Positions 32,495 to 43,537 of a stretch of DNA of 64,000 bases are shown here, one piece after another. Under the pieces are notes generated by a model. That model made no database searches and was not told the DNA's origin. It worked only from the letters and a program-made list of their open reading frames with translations. Each line of letters starts with the position of its first letter. Position 1 is the stretch's first letter. A program made the position numbers and the translations under genes. The DNA is from Asparagopsis taxiformis (taxonomy: Eukaryota; Rhodophyta; Florideophyceae; Bonnemaisoniales; Bonnemaisoniaceae), in contig JALQPE010000837.1 of assembly GCA_030407315.1 (NCBI GenBank), positions 1 to 64,000 of the forward strand, in the 5' to 3' direction.

Positions 32495-33768
32495 CCCGGA
32501 ATATATCTTACCCTCTGATCAGACAATTGTATTCGCAGGGCTGCGGTAAACGGAAACGCGTTGGACAGACACCGAGTATGTAAACGAAAGGCCAGCTGGA
32601 AAAGATGCGAATGGCGGACCCACCATGGTTTATCCCCAGAAGGAAGTTGTTGTTGAGAAGGAAACGTATGGTTAAACTCAACGTTCCAACATGGTGTCAG
32701 AAATGTGTCGTATTGTTCAGGACATGGATATGAAAAGCGCCCAAAAATGGGCTAATGAAACACTGGCTACGAAGAAACTTGTAGATGTTCTTACAAAGCT
32801 GCTACACAGCAGATAGGAGAGAACTCAATTGGCTTGGGCTTCATAGCAAAACGGACAGGATATTTTTATTTCTATACTTTGAGGGCGGTTCAACTGTTCA
32901 GTGGTACATCAGATAGCGTGAGTTGGGTATCTGTAAGTGGTCTAACAATACCTGTTCGTTATTGAAAGCTCTCCTCGTCCTATATGCCTCCATCGATAAG
33001 CTAATGTATCAAAATTTTGCCAGATGTTGGAGAACATCATATCGCCTCAAACCTAACCTACCACGTCACTTGCAGCTGCGGAATTTCCTGTGGCGAGGTG
33101 TTGTCCACCTACAAAACAGTTTTCTGAAGCGGTCACCACTTCTTCATGAGTCAGGAAGACGCCAGCTCTTCCGAATTTTTTCTTCAAGAACTCCCTAGGT
33201 TCGTCCACAGTTGTGTCATGAAATGCCCAGGGATGATGATGACATGGCAAGTCTCTTCATCGTTTTCCTTTGTGTCAATTTTTCAAGACATTGGAGAGTC
33301 AGCAGCGCGACTCACCTGAAACAAGTGATTTCGAAAGTGAGGAATGCTAATAATGTTCGGGTCATGGCATGATGCTCTTCTGTAGATGGTGTGGGTATAT
33401 GAAGTGGTGGGAATATGCTCAGAAACGATCCATTACTGAAAATCACTGCCAGAAAGACCACTTAAGCTAACCCGGAAACCATTACATTACAACAGCTACA
33501 AGATGCCTGCTTGGAAAATGGATCGCACCGTGTAAAACGTTTCTATGTGGAGTGGAATGAATGGTTAGGTTTTTGAATGCAGCCAATTAGCGTTAGTGAG
33601 CGGCATTTGCGCATATTATTATGTGCCACAAGTCTTCTTTGCGCTGCCCCCCTGGGCCATTCACCAACGGCGCATTTCCCTTAGTACCTCCTCATATTAC
33701 CAAAAAATTAAGTTCCCGATGCAGACAGTCGTTCTCGCGGAAATTGCATACCACCTGATTACAACCAA
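32495..33768. other. Spacer, nothing recognised
   Basis: No protein similarity is recognised on either strand. A plus-strand stretch near 32715-32810 has a protein-like reading (AQKWANETLATKKLVDVLTK) without recognisable homology. It may be another gene fragment. Confidence 0.4.
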
Positions 33769-34660
33769 TCATTGTATCTTGCCACCGCCGACTCCCTCAT
33801 CGGCCCACACATCGCCTTTCTTCATGCAACCAAACGCCGTCGCAGCATTCGAGGCCGCAACGTCATTCACCGCAACCGTTCCAAACTGCAACACTCTGCC
33901 CATTCTCATCACGCGTCCGACGTCCGTAGAGTACGCATACGCTGCCAGTCCCGTTTCGGCGCCCTCATTCGCCCCTCGCACCACCACCTCCTCTTCGAAC
34001 GCCAATATCGCCACCACAGGTCCAAATGTCTCCACCTTAGCCACGTCCATATCGTCTGTAACACCCAATAACAGCATCGCCGAATAGAAACAATCAGCCG
34101 ATGCCGCACTCTCACCATTGCGCAATTTGTCTACATTACTCCCGCCAAGCGCCAGGATCGCGCCCGCAGCAACTGCCTGTTCCACATGTCTTGCCACCCG
34201 ATCCACCGCCGCGCTAGATATTAACGGTCCGAGCGTCACCCGTCATCCAGACCATTGCCCATAACCGGCCCACCCATGCGTTGCAATAGCATCGAAACAA
34301 AACTTTTCATACCTGTCGCCGCGCTGTGCAAACACTCAGCTAGCTTCGATACAAGTCTGACCGCTAACCCGAAATTTACACTTCATCAGCCCGTCCACCG
34401 TCGCCTCTACATCACAATCGTCAAACACAATGAACGGTGCATGACCGCCAAGTTCTAAAATGCATTTCAAAACTTTCAGCCGCCAACTTTCCAATCAACT
34501 TCCCCTCTTTGGTACTACCCGTAAAACTAGCCATTCGTACTGCAAAATGCGCCAAAACGTGCTGCATAATCTCCTTTCCACGCTCACAAACCAGCACATT
34601 AAACACGCCGTCCACTCATCTCGCGCGTCGACTCAGCTCCGCAAACAGAAACTATATTAC
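33769..34660 (-). pseudogene. Succinate-semialdehyde dehydrogenase pseudogene
   Basis: On the minus strand, 34640-34421 gives GVFNVLV and ASFTGSTKEGKL. About 34435-34370 gives [20 protein letters not shown], the GG-APF-VFDDAD motif of the aldehyde dehydrogenase family, followed by SGQTCIEA with the catalytic cysteine. 34239-33769 gives LGPLISSAAVDRVARHVE, GVTDDMDVAKVETFGPVVA and FGCMKKG. The TFGP and DMDVAKEETFGP-type residues point to NADP-dependent succinate-semialdehyde dehydrogenase (GABA shunt). The N-terminal quarter is missing and frameshifts separate the pieces, so it is nonfunctional. It sits against the right arm of the inverted repeat. Confidence 0.8.
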
Positions 34661-34959
34661 GGAAAAAATTCTGGTCGAGCTGTTTCAATCTAGACATGAT
34701 ATTAAACTTGTTACTGCATGTGGGGGCCTCTACAGAAGCAGAATGCCACTTATAGGGTTACCCAATTGTCTTGCTATTCCAATAGTTCTTTCGTCTGAGC
34801 CAGATACCGTTCTGCTAGGAGCAGCTATTTTTTGGACTCGCATCTCATTCTTCACAGGCGGAAGAAGGGTGTGCAACACAGCGTCTGAAAGAGATTTCGT
34901 CAGATATGACCCATGTTGGAAAAACGATAGGATGGACTAGTCGGAGATACAATCAGCCT

Positions 34960-36023
34960 AGAAATTCTAAAATTTCTGGCAGAAAAAACTACAAAAAAAC
35001 ATCGATTTGGGGGGGGCCGAAAGTGCCGTACGGCACACCCCCATCTCAAAAACATGTTCACTTGTGCATGTTTTTGAGAATAGCCCAAAAAATAAAGCAA
35101 TTCAGGTCGCCTAACTTGGCCACAACGGCCCCAGAAGCCATCCAGTGCCCCGAGCGGCCCCGAGTTCCTCCCTCCCCCGCTCACGCCCATACTATGGAAA
35201 AAGTAGTACTTTTTAACCGTTCCAGTCAGCCTCACCAATGCCTTCACCTCCACGTCATACTCCTCCGCTCAGCTGGTCAACCTGGACGTGCAGTGGACGT
35301 GCTCGTCGTCTTCAACTTCCACAATTGTAGAACAATACCACGACAACTACACCTATCGCGGAGCTCACCCATCAGTGGTGGACTTCGATAAATGTCTGCT
35401 ACTATTGCCCTCGAGTCCACCGACATTTGGACATCCAGCCAGCATTGGTTGCTGCTCTGCTATCTCATTCGTTCTCCGTTGCATGTACATGCGTCGGAGT
35501 ATGACTGAGGTGACAGTTCAAAACGTTGTTGACCAGTGGTACACCTGGGAAGTACTTCAATGTGCAGCAGCTGACACACACACACATATAAACACGTACG
35601 GCTCGCACGCCACGCCACTGACGCGAACGTCAGTACCGTGCTGCAGTGTGTGCGCTCCGTGCAATAGCAGGATGACAATGGGTGCAGCCATTTCCATCCG
35701 GCTGCCGACCAGGATAGCCCCTCGCATCCGATGGCCTGTTGTCGGTACGGTAGCTCCGTGCGATAATAGCCTGCTTCATTGTTGCAATGTGTGCAGGTGC
35801 GCAATATACGACTAACCTGAAATGGACGTCCGGTGGATGTCCGGCTCAATTAAATTGCAATGCTGCCCAGCCCAGAGATGTTGAAATTTCGGGTTGAGGA
35901 AAAATTGCAAAAAAGTATCGATTTGGGGGGTCGAGAGTGCCGTACGGCACACCCCCATCTCAAAAGCATGTTCACAGGTGCATGTTTTTGAGAATAACCC
36001 AGAAAATAAAGAAAATCAGGATG
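34960..36023 (+). repeat. Right arm of the 1.06-kb inverted repeat pair
   Basis: This is the reverse complement of 27571-28634, with palindromes at 35023-35036 and 35937-35950 and hairpins at 35045-35078 and 35959-35992. Its outer edge abuts the truncated transposase copy B at about 36024, so this arm truncates that copy. Confidence 0.9.
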
Positions 36024-36710
36024 TGCACGAGCTTTCAAGTAACCTTGTGCAGCGTTTGAGCGAATTTTGTGTTTAGAGGATGAGAAAACATTGTGGTGCC
36101 GTCTGGGGAGGTCTGTAGGGAGATTGTAGTGGTCGGTAGCCATTTATAAGTGCCTGCGGAGCATTTCGACTGGGTCGCTGAGGTCCAGCTGCGCGGAGTA
36201 CTGACCAGTTCTGTCTGGAATGAAGTGACTCTTGTAACCCTCGGTGCGGAAGTGTGTTTCGACCATGGAAGTGGTAACGTGGCGAAATTCCCCTACGGTG
36301 TGGACGGCGCTGTTGAACTTTTCTAGGGAGAATGCGGGGTCTTGTAGGATGCTGATGACTTCATTCATTCACCCAGCGCCGGCCTTGTACTCGAGAGTTG
36401 TGAGGCTTGCGGCGAGGGATTGCACCAGGAGGTCTTTGCGGGAGGGGGTTGAAGTTGGTGGCGGTGGAGCGTCACAAGGTGTGTCGTTGAAGGAATTTGA
36501 ACCAGATTCTGGGTCCAGGGAGCTGAGCTGCAGGGAATCATGGTCGCGGTCTCGAGCAGGTTCAACAAGTTCTTGGGTGACAGCAGGGACACGAGTGTTG
36601 TTGAAATGTTGTGGAGAGGGGTTGAAACGGTAGCGACACGTTCGCTCATGCAGCACGAGTGCATAGGCATCTACGCATTAGTAGAAGAGCCCTTCATACT
36701 TCCATTCCAT
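36024..36710 (-). pseudogene. Transposase pseudogene, copy B (5' part only)
   Basis: The minus-strand sequence homologous to 8190-8872 encodes the P/S-rich linker and the segment ending QLDLSDPVEMLRRHL. The starting ATG at 36710 is present, but the finger cysteines seen in copy A are lost and a stop follows within a dozen codons. The rest of the transposase is absent, because the right arm of the inverted repeat begins at 36023. One base present here and missing in copy A restores the frame after SDP, which calibrates indel decay in this family. Confidence 0.8.
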
Positions 36711-38250
36711 GACGAGTTTTTGTCCTAGTAGGAGGACGATTGAGAGCTGAATAGAGGAGACTGTGCCGTCCAGATGCGACCAATTTTTGTTTTGCGCTTT
36801 GTAGTGCCTTCGAGACTTTGTATGTAACGTGCTGGTAGTTTTAAGACTAGATCACTGAGCACGATTGTGTTCATTCCAGCTAGCATCCCAAAGGTGGAAT
36901 ACAACCGAGAGTTCAATCATTTCGAACTGTTACGTCACACTGCGTGCTGGAAAGGTGTGAATGGAAGGACGACAGACCGCCGTGGGAGATGAATTTTCAA
37001 TTAATTAACTTGTAAAAATAAACTTTTTATTTCCGAACTTCATGGAATCAGTATGTGCTTTACAGTGGAAATTCCACGGATCATGTAAGGAAAGCAAATG
37101 GATTCCCATATATATGATTATATGTTTACTTTGTTCTCGATCCGGATCTCATCGTTCGGGGATTCAGAGTCCATAGCTTGGGCCATTTTCAATCCCACTT
37201 CCGGCGATGATATCGAGTACGCACAGCAAGACTTAAGCGGACGCTGAAAGCTGTCCAGTCGACCCTGCAAGCTCCACTGGAGTCCGCCCTCACCATCGAC
37301 TAAGATTCTTCCGCCACCTTTGCTTTATTTGGAGTGGAGGATGGAACGAAAGTAAGTGCGCGAGTTTCGAGAGTATGCAGCCAGGGAAGCTTGAAGAGTC
37401 TGACTGTTGTTGGTTATGTCGATTTTGTATAAGTGATTCTAGCATGGTGATGAAGGAAGGTAAGATACTATATAATGTAGTACATTGATCGCCCAGTCCA
37501 GTTTTGCGAAGATGCGGAATGCTGACTATATTTGTTTATTGCACGATTTGTGACTTATGTTTTGTATCGTGTGTGGGATGGAAGAGAGGTACGAGTGCGG
37601 GTTTTGAGGGTATCCAGCGGGGGAATTTGCCTTTGAATTTGACTGTTGCGACTGATTTCGATGTTGTGTAGGTGAAGCAGGAGTGCTGATGGAGGAAATA
37701 AGTTCATTTGGGAACCAAGTACGGTTGTGCGAGGATGCTTAATGCTGGCTATATTTGTTACTTGTACGATTTGTGACCAATGGTTTGTATTATGTGCAGG
37801 ATGGAACAAAGGTAAGTGCGCTAGTTTCGAGAGTATCCAGCGAGGGAAGCGTGGGTTTTGAGTCTGACTGTTGCTGTTGATCCAATATTTATTCTTTAGA
37901 AGCCTATTGAGTCAAGGTGTGTATTGTGCGGAACGAAGGTAAGTGCGTGAGTTTCGAGCGTGTGCCGCGAGGGAAGGTTGGTTTTGAGTCTGACTGTTGT
38001 GGTTGATCTCGATGCTGCATAGGTGATGCATGAATACTGATGAAGGAAGGCAAGTTTCATTGAGCTCCAAGACCGGTCCTGAGAGGATATGGACAGCTGC
38101 CTATGTTTATTCATAGCAAGATTTTTTCATTATGGTTTGTATTGGGAGTAGGATGGAAGGGAGGTAAGTAGGCGAGTTTGTAAGATATCTGTCAGAGGAA
38201 TCGTCGCTTTTGAATCTGACTGTTGGGGTTGATGTTTTGTATGTGATGCA
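36711..38250 (+). repeat. Diverged counterpart of the copy A upstream and tandem-repeat region
   Basis: 36711-37320 matches 8873-9500. 37321-38250 contains single, diverged submonomers of the 582-bp repeat rather than an amplified array. The acceptor-short block-donor pattern is retained several times (GATGGAAGAGAG then GTACG at about 37577, GATGGAACAAAG then GTAAG at about 37800, GAACGAAG then GTAAG at about 37930, GATGGAAGGGAG then GTAAG at about 38153). Confidence 0.8.
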
Positions 38251-38253
38251 GGA

Positions 38254-38436
38254 GTGGTGAAGCAGGAACTCCAGGACTCAAGGAGAGTGAAGAAGGGATC
38301 TAGGAAGATGGGGAATGAATCTGTGAGGTGTTTCTGGTATGTGTATATTTTCGGGCATACGATAGAAGTGAGAGTGGGTTTCAAGTGGTGTAAGATTTTG
38401 CTGACCATGTTCGTGTTTGATGTCTTGATGATGTAA
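38254..38436 (+). CDS. Small ORF conserved between transposon copies
   Basis: The ORF is 60 codons long. It encodes a hydrophobic, aromatic-rich C-terminal half (WYVYIFGHTIEVRVGF). The same peptide is readable in copy A (about 11765-11890), where the first part is interrupted by a stop. Conservation may simply reflect recent common origin. It sits directly after a GATGCAG acceptor-like sequence and could be a last exon of a spliced transcript from the repeat region. Confidence 0.25.
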   Translation: MVKQELQDSRRVKKGSRKMGNESVRCFWYVYIFGHTIEVRVGFKWCKILLTMFVFDVLMM

Positions 38437-38604
38437 TGGGCTGGGGTGGTGTCGAGGAAAGCGGGGATGGTATTGGGAAGGAGCGGATTTTTGTAGTGTG
38501 GGTCGTGAGGGTTCTTGAAGTATGTGCGAATGGTGGTGCATGGCGTTCGGATGGTAGGGAGAACGCGATAGTGAGGGAGATGGGTGATCGACGATATGCT
38601 GACA

Positions 38605-38740
38605 GGTATTTTGTATTCTGGCTGGATACATATTTCGTATTCTGGCTGGATACATATTCCGTATTCTGGCTGGATACGTATTTCCTATTCTAACCGGGTA
38701 TTTATTTCCTATTCTGACCAGATATGTATTTCCTATTCTA
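38605..38740 (+). repeat. 24-bp tandem repeat, about 6 units
   Basis: Units of the form GTATTCTGGCTGGATACATA, 24 bp apart, repeat about six times. Copy A has a shorter version at 12058-12150. In one frame they encode an eight-residue repeat (YSGWIHIS), but nothing supports translation. Confidence 0.85.
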
Positions 38741-38864
38741 GAGAGACGTATTGTATACGAGCAGTTTCGTAAATGAGAGAATAAAATACGGTCCGATATG
38801 GGCCCTGAATTTACCATCCGCTGTAATTTATTCCCTCCCGGTTTTCGCTGATATATTGTATACT

Positions 38865-39036
38865 GGATGTCGGGTCCTAGTATTCCGCCAAACGTACTAG
38901 AGAAAGTGGATGTCGGGTCCTAGTATTCCGCCATATGTACTAGAGAAAGTGGATGTCGGGTCCTAGTATTCCGCCAAACGTACTAGAGAAAGTGGATGTC
39001 GGGCCCTAGTATTCCCCCATATGTACTAGAGAAAGT
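38865..39036 (+). repeat. 43-bp subterminal repeat, 4 units (copy B)
   Basis: Units start at 38865, 38908, 38951 and 38994. They have the same sequence and period as the five units in copy A, so the number of units differs between copies. Confidence 0.95.
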
Positions 39037-39169
39037 GGACGTCCGCATCCAAAAAATTTTTATTTTTTTTTGGACGCGGACGTTCATTTGTTCTAGTAAA
39101 TCTCGGGGCCGACTAGGACCCGTACTAGAGAGACTGGACGTCCGCGTCCACTTCCGAAAACACAGACGT
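39037..39169 (+). mobile_element. Terminal module of DNA transposon copy B
   Basis: Nearly identical to 12485-12616 and ending in the same CACAGACG, after which the flanks differ. It also pairs as an inverted repeat with 23605-23637. 39170-39480 beyond it holds no supportable gene. Confidence 0.85.
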
Positions 39170-39482
39170 TGCGCCTGCGCTTATTCGTCATAATGGAATG
39201 AGTGGAAATTCGGTACAGGATGGCGACCGCTCGGCGAGACAGTCAAATTTGACGACGTATCTCGTGACGTTTGCACTCTTTCGTGAGGAACACTGGTTGA
39301 TATCGAACGGAACAGAGTATACGGGTACACAGCACTGGAAAGGTCTTGAAACCCGTAACCGGTGTAGGTAATAAGTTGTGACGGATACGTGGTAGACAAA
39401 AATTTTAAAAAGATTGTGATTCCCTGTCTTTGAGGGTTGTACTGCACGGCCGCCATGGCGGCTGTGACTGCAGTCACATAGG

Positions 39483-39743
39483 TTGTCACAGGTGCATCAC
39501 GCTTACCAGGTGAGCGACATCCGGACGGCCACTGGACATGGGGATGTCCAGCTCAGATGCATTGCTGGCCAGACCAGAAATTCTACAATTTCGGGCAGAA
39601 AAAATATTGCAAAAAAACATCGATTTCGGCGGTCGATTGTGCCGTACGGCACACCCCCATCTCAAAAACATGTTCACATGTGCATGTTTTTGAGAATAGC
39701 CCAAATTTTAATTCAAATCAGGATGCAGATATTCATCTTCTAG
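39483..39743 (+). repeat. Two-palindrome repeat, copy 9
   Basis: Palindrome 39639-39652, 8-base spacer, hairpin 39661-39694. The upstream GGACATGGGGATGTCCAGC and CCAGAAATTCT blocks match the family. Confidence 0.9.
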
Positions 39744-40740
39744 CATTGTCAGAACACATTCGTATAACCACATTTGGAGAACCTGAGCCCAGAGCTATCG
39801 GTTTTGGCGGGAGCTAAGCCATATCTCATATAATCAGTAACTACTTCCCGCCAGCTGAGTGGTGGAACCCCTGCTATTTCTACCAACGAGACATACGGGG
39901 TGTCAACTCGGCAATCGTATATGATTTGGGTGCTAAATTTATTCAAGAGACGAATGGGCTTCGAAAAGGAGCCCAACAATGTCTTCTTGTGATCCATGGG
40001 TATAGGACTACTCTATTCTTCTCCAGGCTTCCACCATAGCCTCCTCCACCACCTCCGTTAATGGATCGAATATCCGAACCGGACCTGAACATGTGTTTCT
40101 TCTCATCCATGGGTACTGACATCTCACATGTTCTCAACATGTGAGATGTCAGTACCGGAGAAGTTCTCCAGGCTTCCTCCGTAGCCACCTCCTCCACCTC
40201 CGTCTGTGGGAATCAACGCGACATCACCACTGCGTCTTACCTCACATCCACATCTCTCCGGGATGAAAACGGACGGACGACATAGGGTTTGTAGACGTTT
40301 AGAATCTTGTTAGAAAAAAGTAAACGAAAGAGAACTTCTCTTTCATTGAATGATATCTCGTCCCTGTCGCAATATGTTCCATTTTCATTTTCTCGGGTTG
40401 CACACCCATCATGGGTGATCAAGGCCTGGATCGAACCCTCCGAGGGTCTTCGATGGATAGGACAGATAGTGGAAGGCTTTTAAGCCTGTGACCAAGCGGC
40501 TATTGATTGGTTGGAGGAAGGAAATTACAGAGGAAATATAGCTGAGTACGGTGCTCGCGATAGCTGTTAGGTTAAAGTCAAATATGTTTTTCGATTATTT
40601 TTCGTACGGAAATGCCTTGGAAAAGACGATGCTTTGTCGTTCTCTTGGAGGGAGTCCGTTGCATTGCACTCAATTCGAGAGCATCATCATGAAGGAGAGG
40701 ATTCTTTCTGCTTGTTAGAATCGGTTTAGAGCAGATAGCT
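39744..40740 (-). other. Gly-rich duplicated segment and hairpin, no certain gene
   Basis: On the minus strand a segment encoding GGGGGGYGGSLE occurs twice (about 40019-40066 and 40163-40205). Each copy lies to the right of an ATGGATCACAAG / ATGGATGAGAAG-like motif, so a unit of about 115-145 bp is duplicated. A perfect hairpin at 40112-40156 (21-bp arms, loop CTC) lies within the second copy. ORFs are short (82 and 84 codons) and unrecognised. The rest, to 40740, shows nothing. Confidence 0.4.
40112..40156. repeat. Perfect 21-bp-arm hairpin
   Basis: GGTACTGACATCTCACATGTT, then CTC, then its exact reverse complement. There are no mismatches. Confidence 0.95.
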
Positions 40741-40744
40741 ATTG

Positions 40745-40980
40745 CATTACTGGCCAGCCCAGAAATTGTAGAATTTCGGGCAGCAAAAATATTGTAAAAA
40801 ACCTTGATTTCAGCGGGTCGATTGTGCCGTACGGCACACCCCCATCTCAAAAACATGTTCACATGTGCATGTTTTTGAGAATAGCCCAAATTTTAACTCA
40901 AATCAGGGTGTTCCCCGGATAAAGGGGTGCTCGCAGCCGCCCCAAAAGCCGCCTAGCTTGACAGCTGTAATTTTAACACA
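40745..40980 (+). repeat. Two-palindrome repeat, copy 10
   Basis: Palindrome 40824-40837, hairpin 40846-40879, with 3' extension to CTTGACAGCTGTAATTTTAAC as in copy 1. Like copy 1 it lies a few hundred bases upstream of an ATG with good context (41251). Confidence 0.9.
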
Positions 40981-41250
40981 TTACACATCAAGGACACTAC
41001 CTGCTTCACGCCACCTCGTCAGGTTTCGAGAGCCCGACTCGGGCCCGTTCCGAACGGACACTCACATCTCGATTGCCTGTCTTGCATTCCAGCGGTCACG
41101 ATAGGTGTGTACCTAACAAAATTTCGGTTGTATTGTGTTATTATTTCCAGCGATTGGCGTTCACGACCATTCTTCAACGTGAAACATACCATCCACATCA
41201 CTCCAATACGTCAACGTCAACCATCTCTTTTCCTTTCCAACTCAACAACC

Positions 41251-41520
41251 ATGGCGGATACGCATTTCAGCAGTTTGTTTTCAACGGTTTGCGGCGATCA
41301 AGTGAGCGCGTCAGCGGAGTCGCGCGGACTCAAGCGCGGCGTCGATGTTGACTTGTTTGCGGACGTGGACGGTGCGGCTGTGCATATTGGGACGGCTTCG
41401 GTGAGCACTGCTGGTGGCGATGTTGGCCTTCCGCGCACGCTGCACAACCACAAGCTGCCGGAAACCGACGAGGCGGACTATATCGTCGTGCGCAACATTG
41501 CACAGGATAAGCAAAAATAG
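41251..41520 (+). CDS. Small acidic protein of unknown function (89 aa)
   Basis: The ATG has a strong eukaryotic context (ACAACCATGGCGG) after a CT-rich leader, and the ORF runs 89 codons to a TAG at 41518. The product is soluble and acidic, with no signal peptide or recognised motif. The gene could be the first exon or the truncated 5' end of a longer one. Its leader contains a plausible 3' splice site (TTATTATTTCCAG at about 41149), which suggests a 5' UTR intron. The relation to repeat copy 10 about 370 bases upstream resembles the arrangement at 3.1-3.5 kb. Confidence 0.4.
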   Translation: MADTHFSSLFSTVCGDQVSASAESRGLKRGVDVDLFADVDGAAVHIGTASVSTAGGDVGLPRTLHNHKLPETDEADYIVVRNIAQDKQK

Positions 41521-43535
41521 AGAATATTCCATGGAAAATGCCGTATCGTACAGTAGAACTAGTCACCATATTTTAGCGGAACGCCCATCCCCAACGTTTG
41601 GATAAGGCCCATCGAAAAAAATGTAAAAAATCATGGGCTGAGACCAGCACGGCGATTTTGTTTTACAGTAGGCAGGAACCAAGCAGAACTATGGTGTGGC
41701 CGTGAGGTGATGGCTGAACCATGTACGGAAGGACACGTAGGAATGGAAATGAACCACGTCCATATATGAGCAGGACGGCGGGTTGACTAGAACGGGCCAA
41801 GTCACGCAGGCACGGACTGTTGGAATGGAACCAGTACTGTATATGGGTATAGTTAGATATGGGGTGCACCGTGACTGCGATATGTGGTGGAAGGTGCAGA
41901 GCGATTCGTAGAAATAAACTATAAAATATAATGGGCACACCGTGACGGTCCGGTGTCTGAAACCAGGCGTAAGCAGCACTCGCTGAATGGACGGTGACCA
42001 AAGTATGATTATTGTATTCATTGGAATAATTCCAGAGTAGGTGACTTTTTGCTTATGGGACGTGACCAAGCTGACTTGTGGAACTGGTCAAACGATAATC
42101 TGGAATGGGACCATTAACTGGGCATGTACGGCCCAAGGCAAAGCGCGGTTAGTTTCCAAACTACAGTACTGTGTAAAGCCCGGATATATTCTATTATAAC
42201 ACCTGCTCGTGACACTGGAATTATTCTACTGTGGAGCACTGTAATGGGTACGGTTCACTTCCACTGGATGTAGTGGTTGTACCGTCGGATGGGCGTGGAC
42301 CATGTCCACTGGGTAGAGTGGTTGTACCGTCGAGTGGGCGTGGACCATGTCCACTGGGTAGAGTGGTTGCACCGGTGGGCACTCTGGGTAGAAACTGAAA
42401 GGTAGAACGGGCGGCACATCGCACTTTTGCGGAGAAACTGCAGGACGGATAGGTCTGACTGAAACGATATCTAGGTAGAATGGAAATCGGCATAGGGACA
42501 ATGAATTAGACTAGGTTGCAGCCAGTAGCGGGTACGCAAGATTTACGATATAGTGTAGTGGATATGGAATAGGTAAATGGGCAGCTAACGCCAAAAGTTT
42601 AACGACATGAAGATCATCTGTACACTGCACTACGGAACTATGAACTATGCCACCATGGCAGATACTAAACGGCAAAACACTAGCTCTACATAAAGGAACT
42701 ACAAATACATATAGGCATGAAAAGAGAGATGAGGGGAAGCCAGAAATTTCTGTTGGCACCTGGAAGGAAAAGAATAGATGAATCAATGGTTAGTGCTAGG
42801 AATGTAACTTCATCAACGCTAGAAGCATGGTTAGAAGCGAGAGAACATACCGTTGATAGTGGAGCCAGAGCTTGAGTAAGCGGATTGTAGAGAACCCAGG
42901 AACTTCTGCTGGCACATAGATGGAAAGAAGTGGATGACACAGTGGTTAGTGCTGGAAACGGTATGCCAAAAGCTCGATTAGAAGTGAGAAAACGTAGTAA
43001 TGACAGTAGCCCTGGAGAAAGACGAAACAGAAAGTAGGAAAGGCAGAAAAGTATGTTAGCAGAAGAACAACGAAGAACCGCAGAAAAAGAGAATGGGAGG
43101 AATGGCTAAAAGACTAAATGAGCAGGAAAACCTTATCGTAGGATGGAGGCGGCGGGGCACAATCACATCCGTAGGGATGTGATTGCACTCCGCCGCCCCA
43201 TCCTGCGTAGGTGGTGTGCTCCGAGCGACAGGTGCTGGCGATGTTGCCCGGCGTGACGCAAGGCTTAAATACTGCTGCAGAGTGAGCCCAGAGGTCGCGT
43301 ATTTCACTTGCGTAGTGAGAAAGCGCGCGCATTTCGTACTGACAAATCAGAAACAAATCATCGATGATCTATGAACACGTCATGGACTCGAGATGGACTC
43401 GTCATGAATACGTAATGAAATAGAACACTAGGTAGTGTTCTATTTCATTACAGCTGGCGTGCAGCTGCACGCTTGTGAGCGGAAACGTGTATTGCAGGCT
43501 GAGGAGCCAATGATGAAAAATTAGAAAAAATGACT
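41521..43535. repeat. Non-coding stretch with short tandem repeats and hairpins
   Basis: A 45-bp repeat starts at 42273, 42318 and (partial) 42363, encoding a 15-residue repeat on the minus strand. A diverged repeat of about 160-175 bp occurs at about 42735-42880 and 42893-43035. An imperfect GC-rich hairpin occupies 43142-43204, and a perfect 18-bp-arm hairpin with a 2-nt loop occupies 43413-43450. I see no supportable gene. Confidence 0.7.
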
Positions 43536-43537
43536 AG

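Noticed and set aside
38254..38436. Small membrane protein gene shared by both transposon copies
   Set aside because: Copy A has a stop in the first part, the hydrophobic stretch is short and contains charged residues, and similarity is explained by recent duplication. Kept only as a low-confidence ORF.
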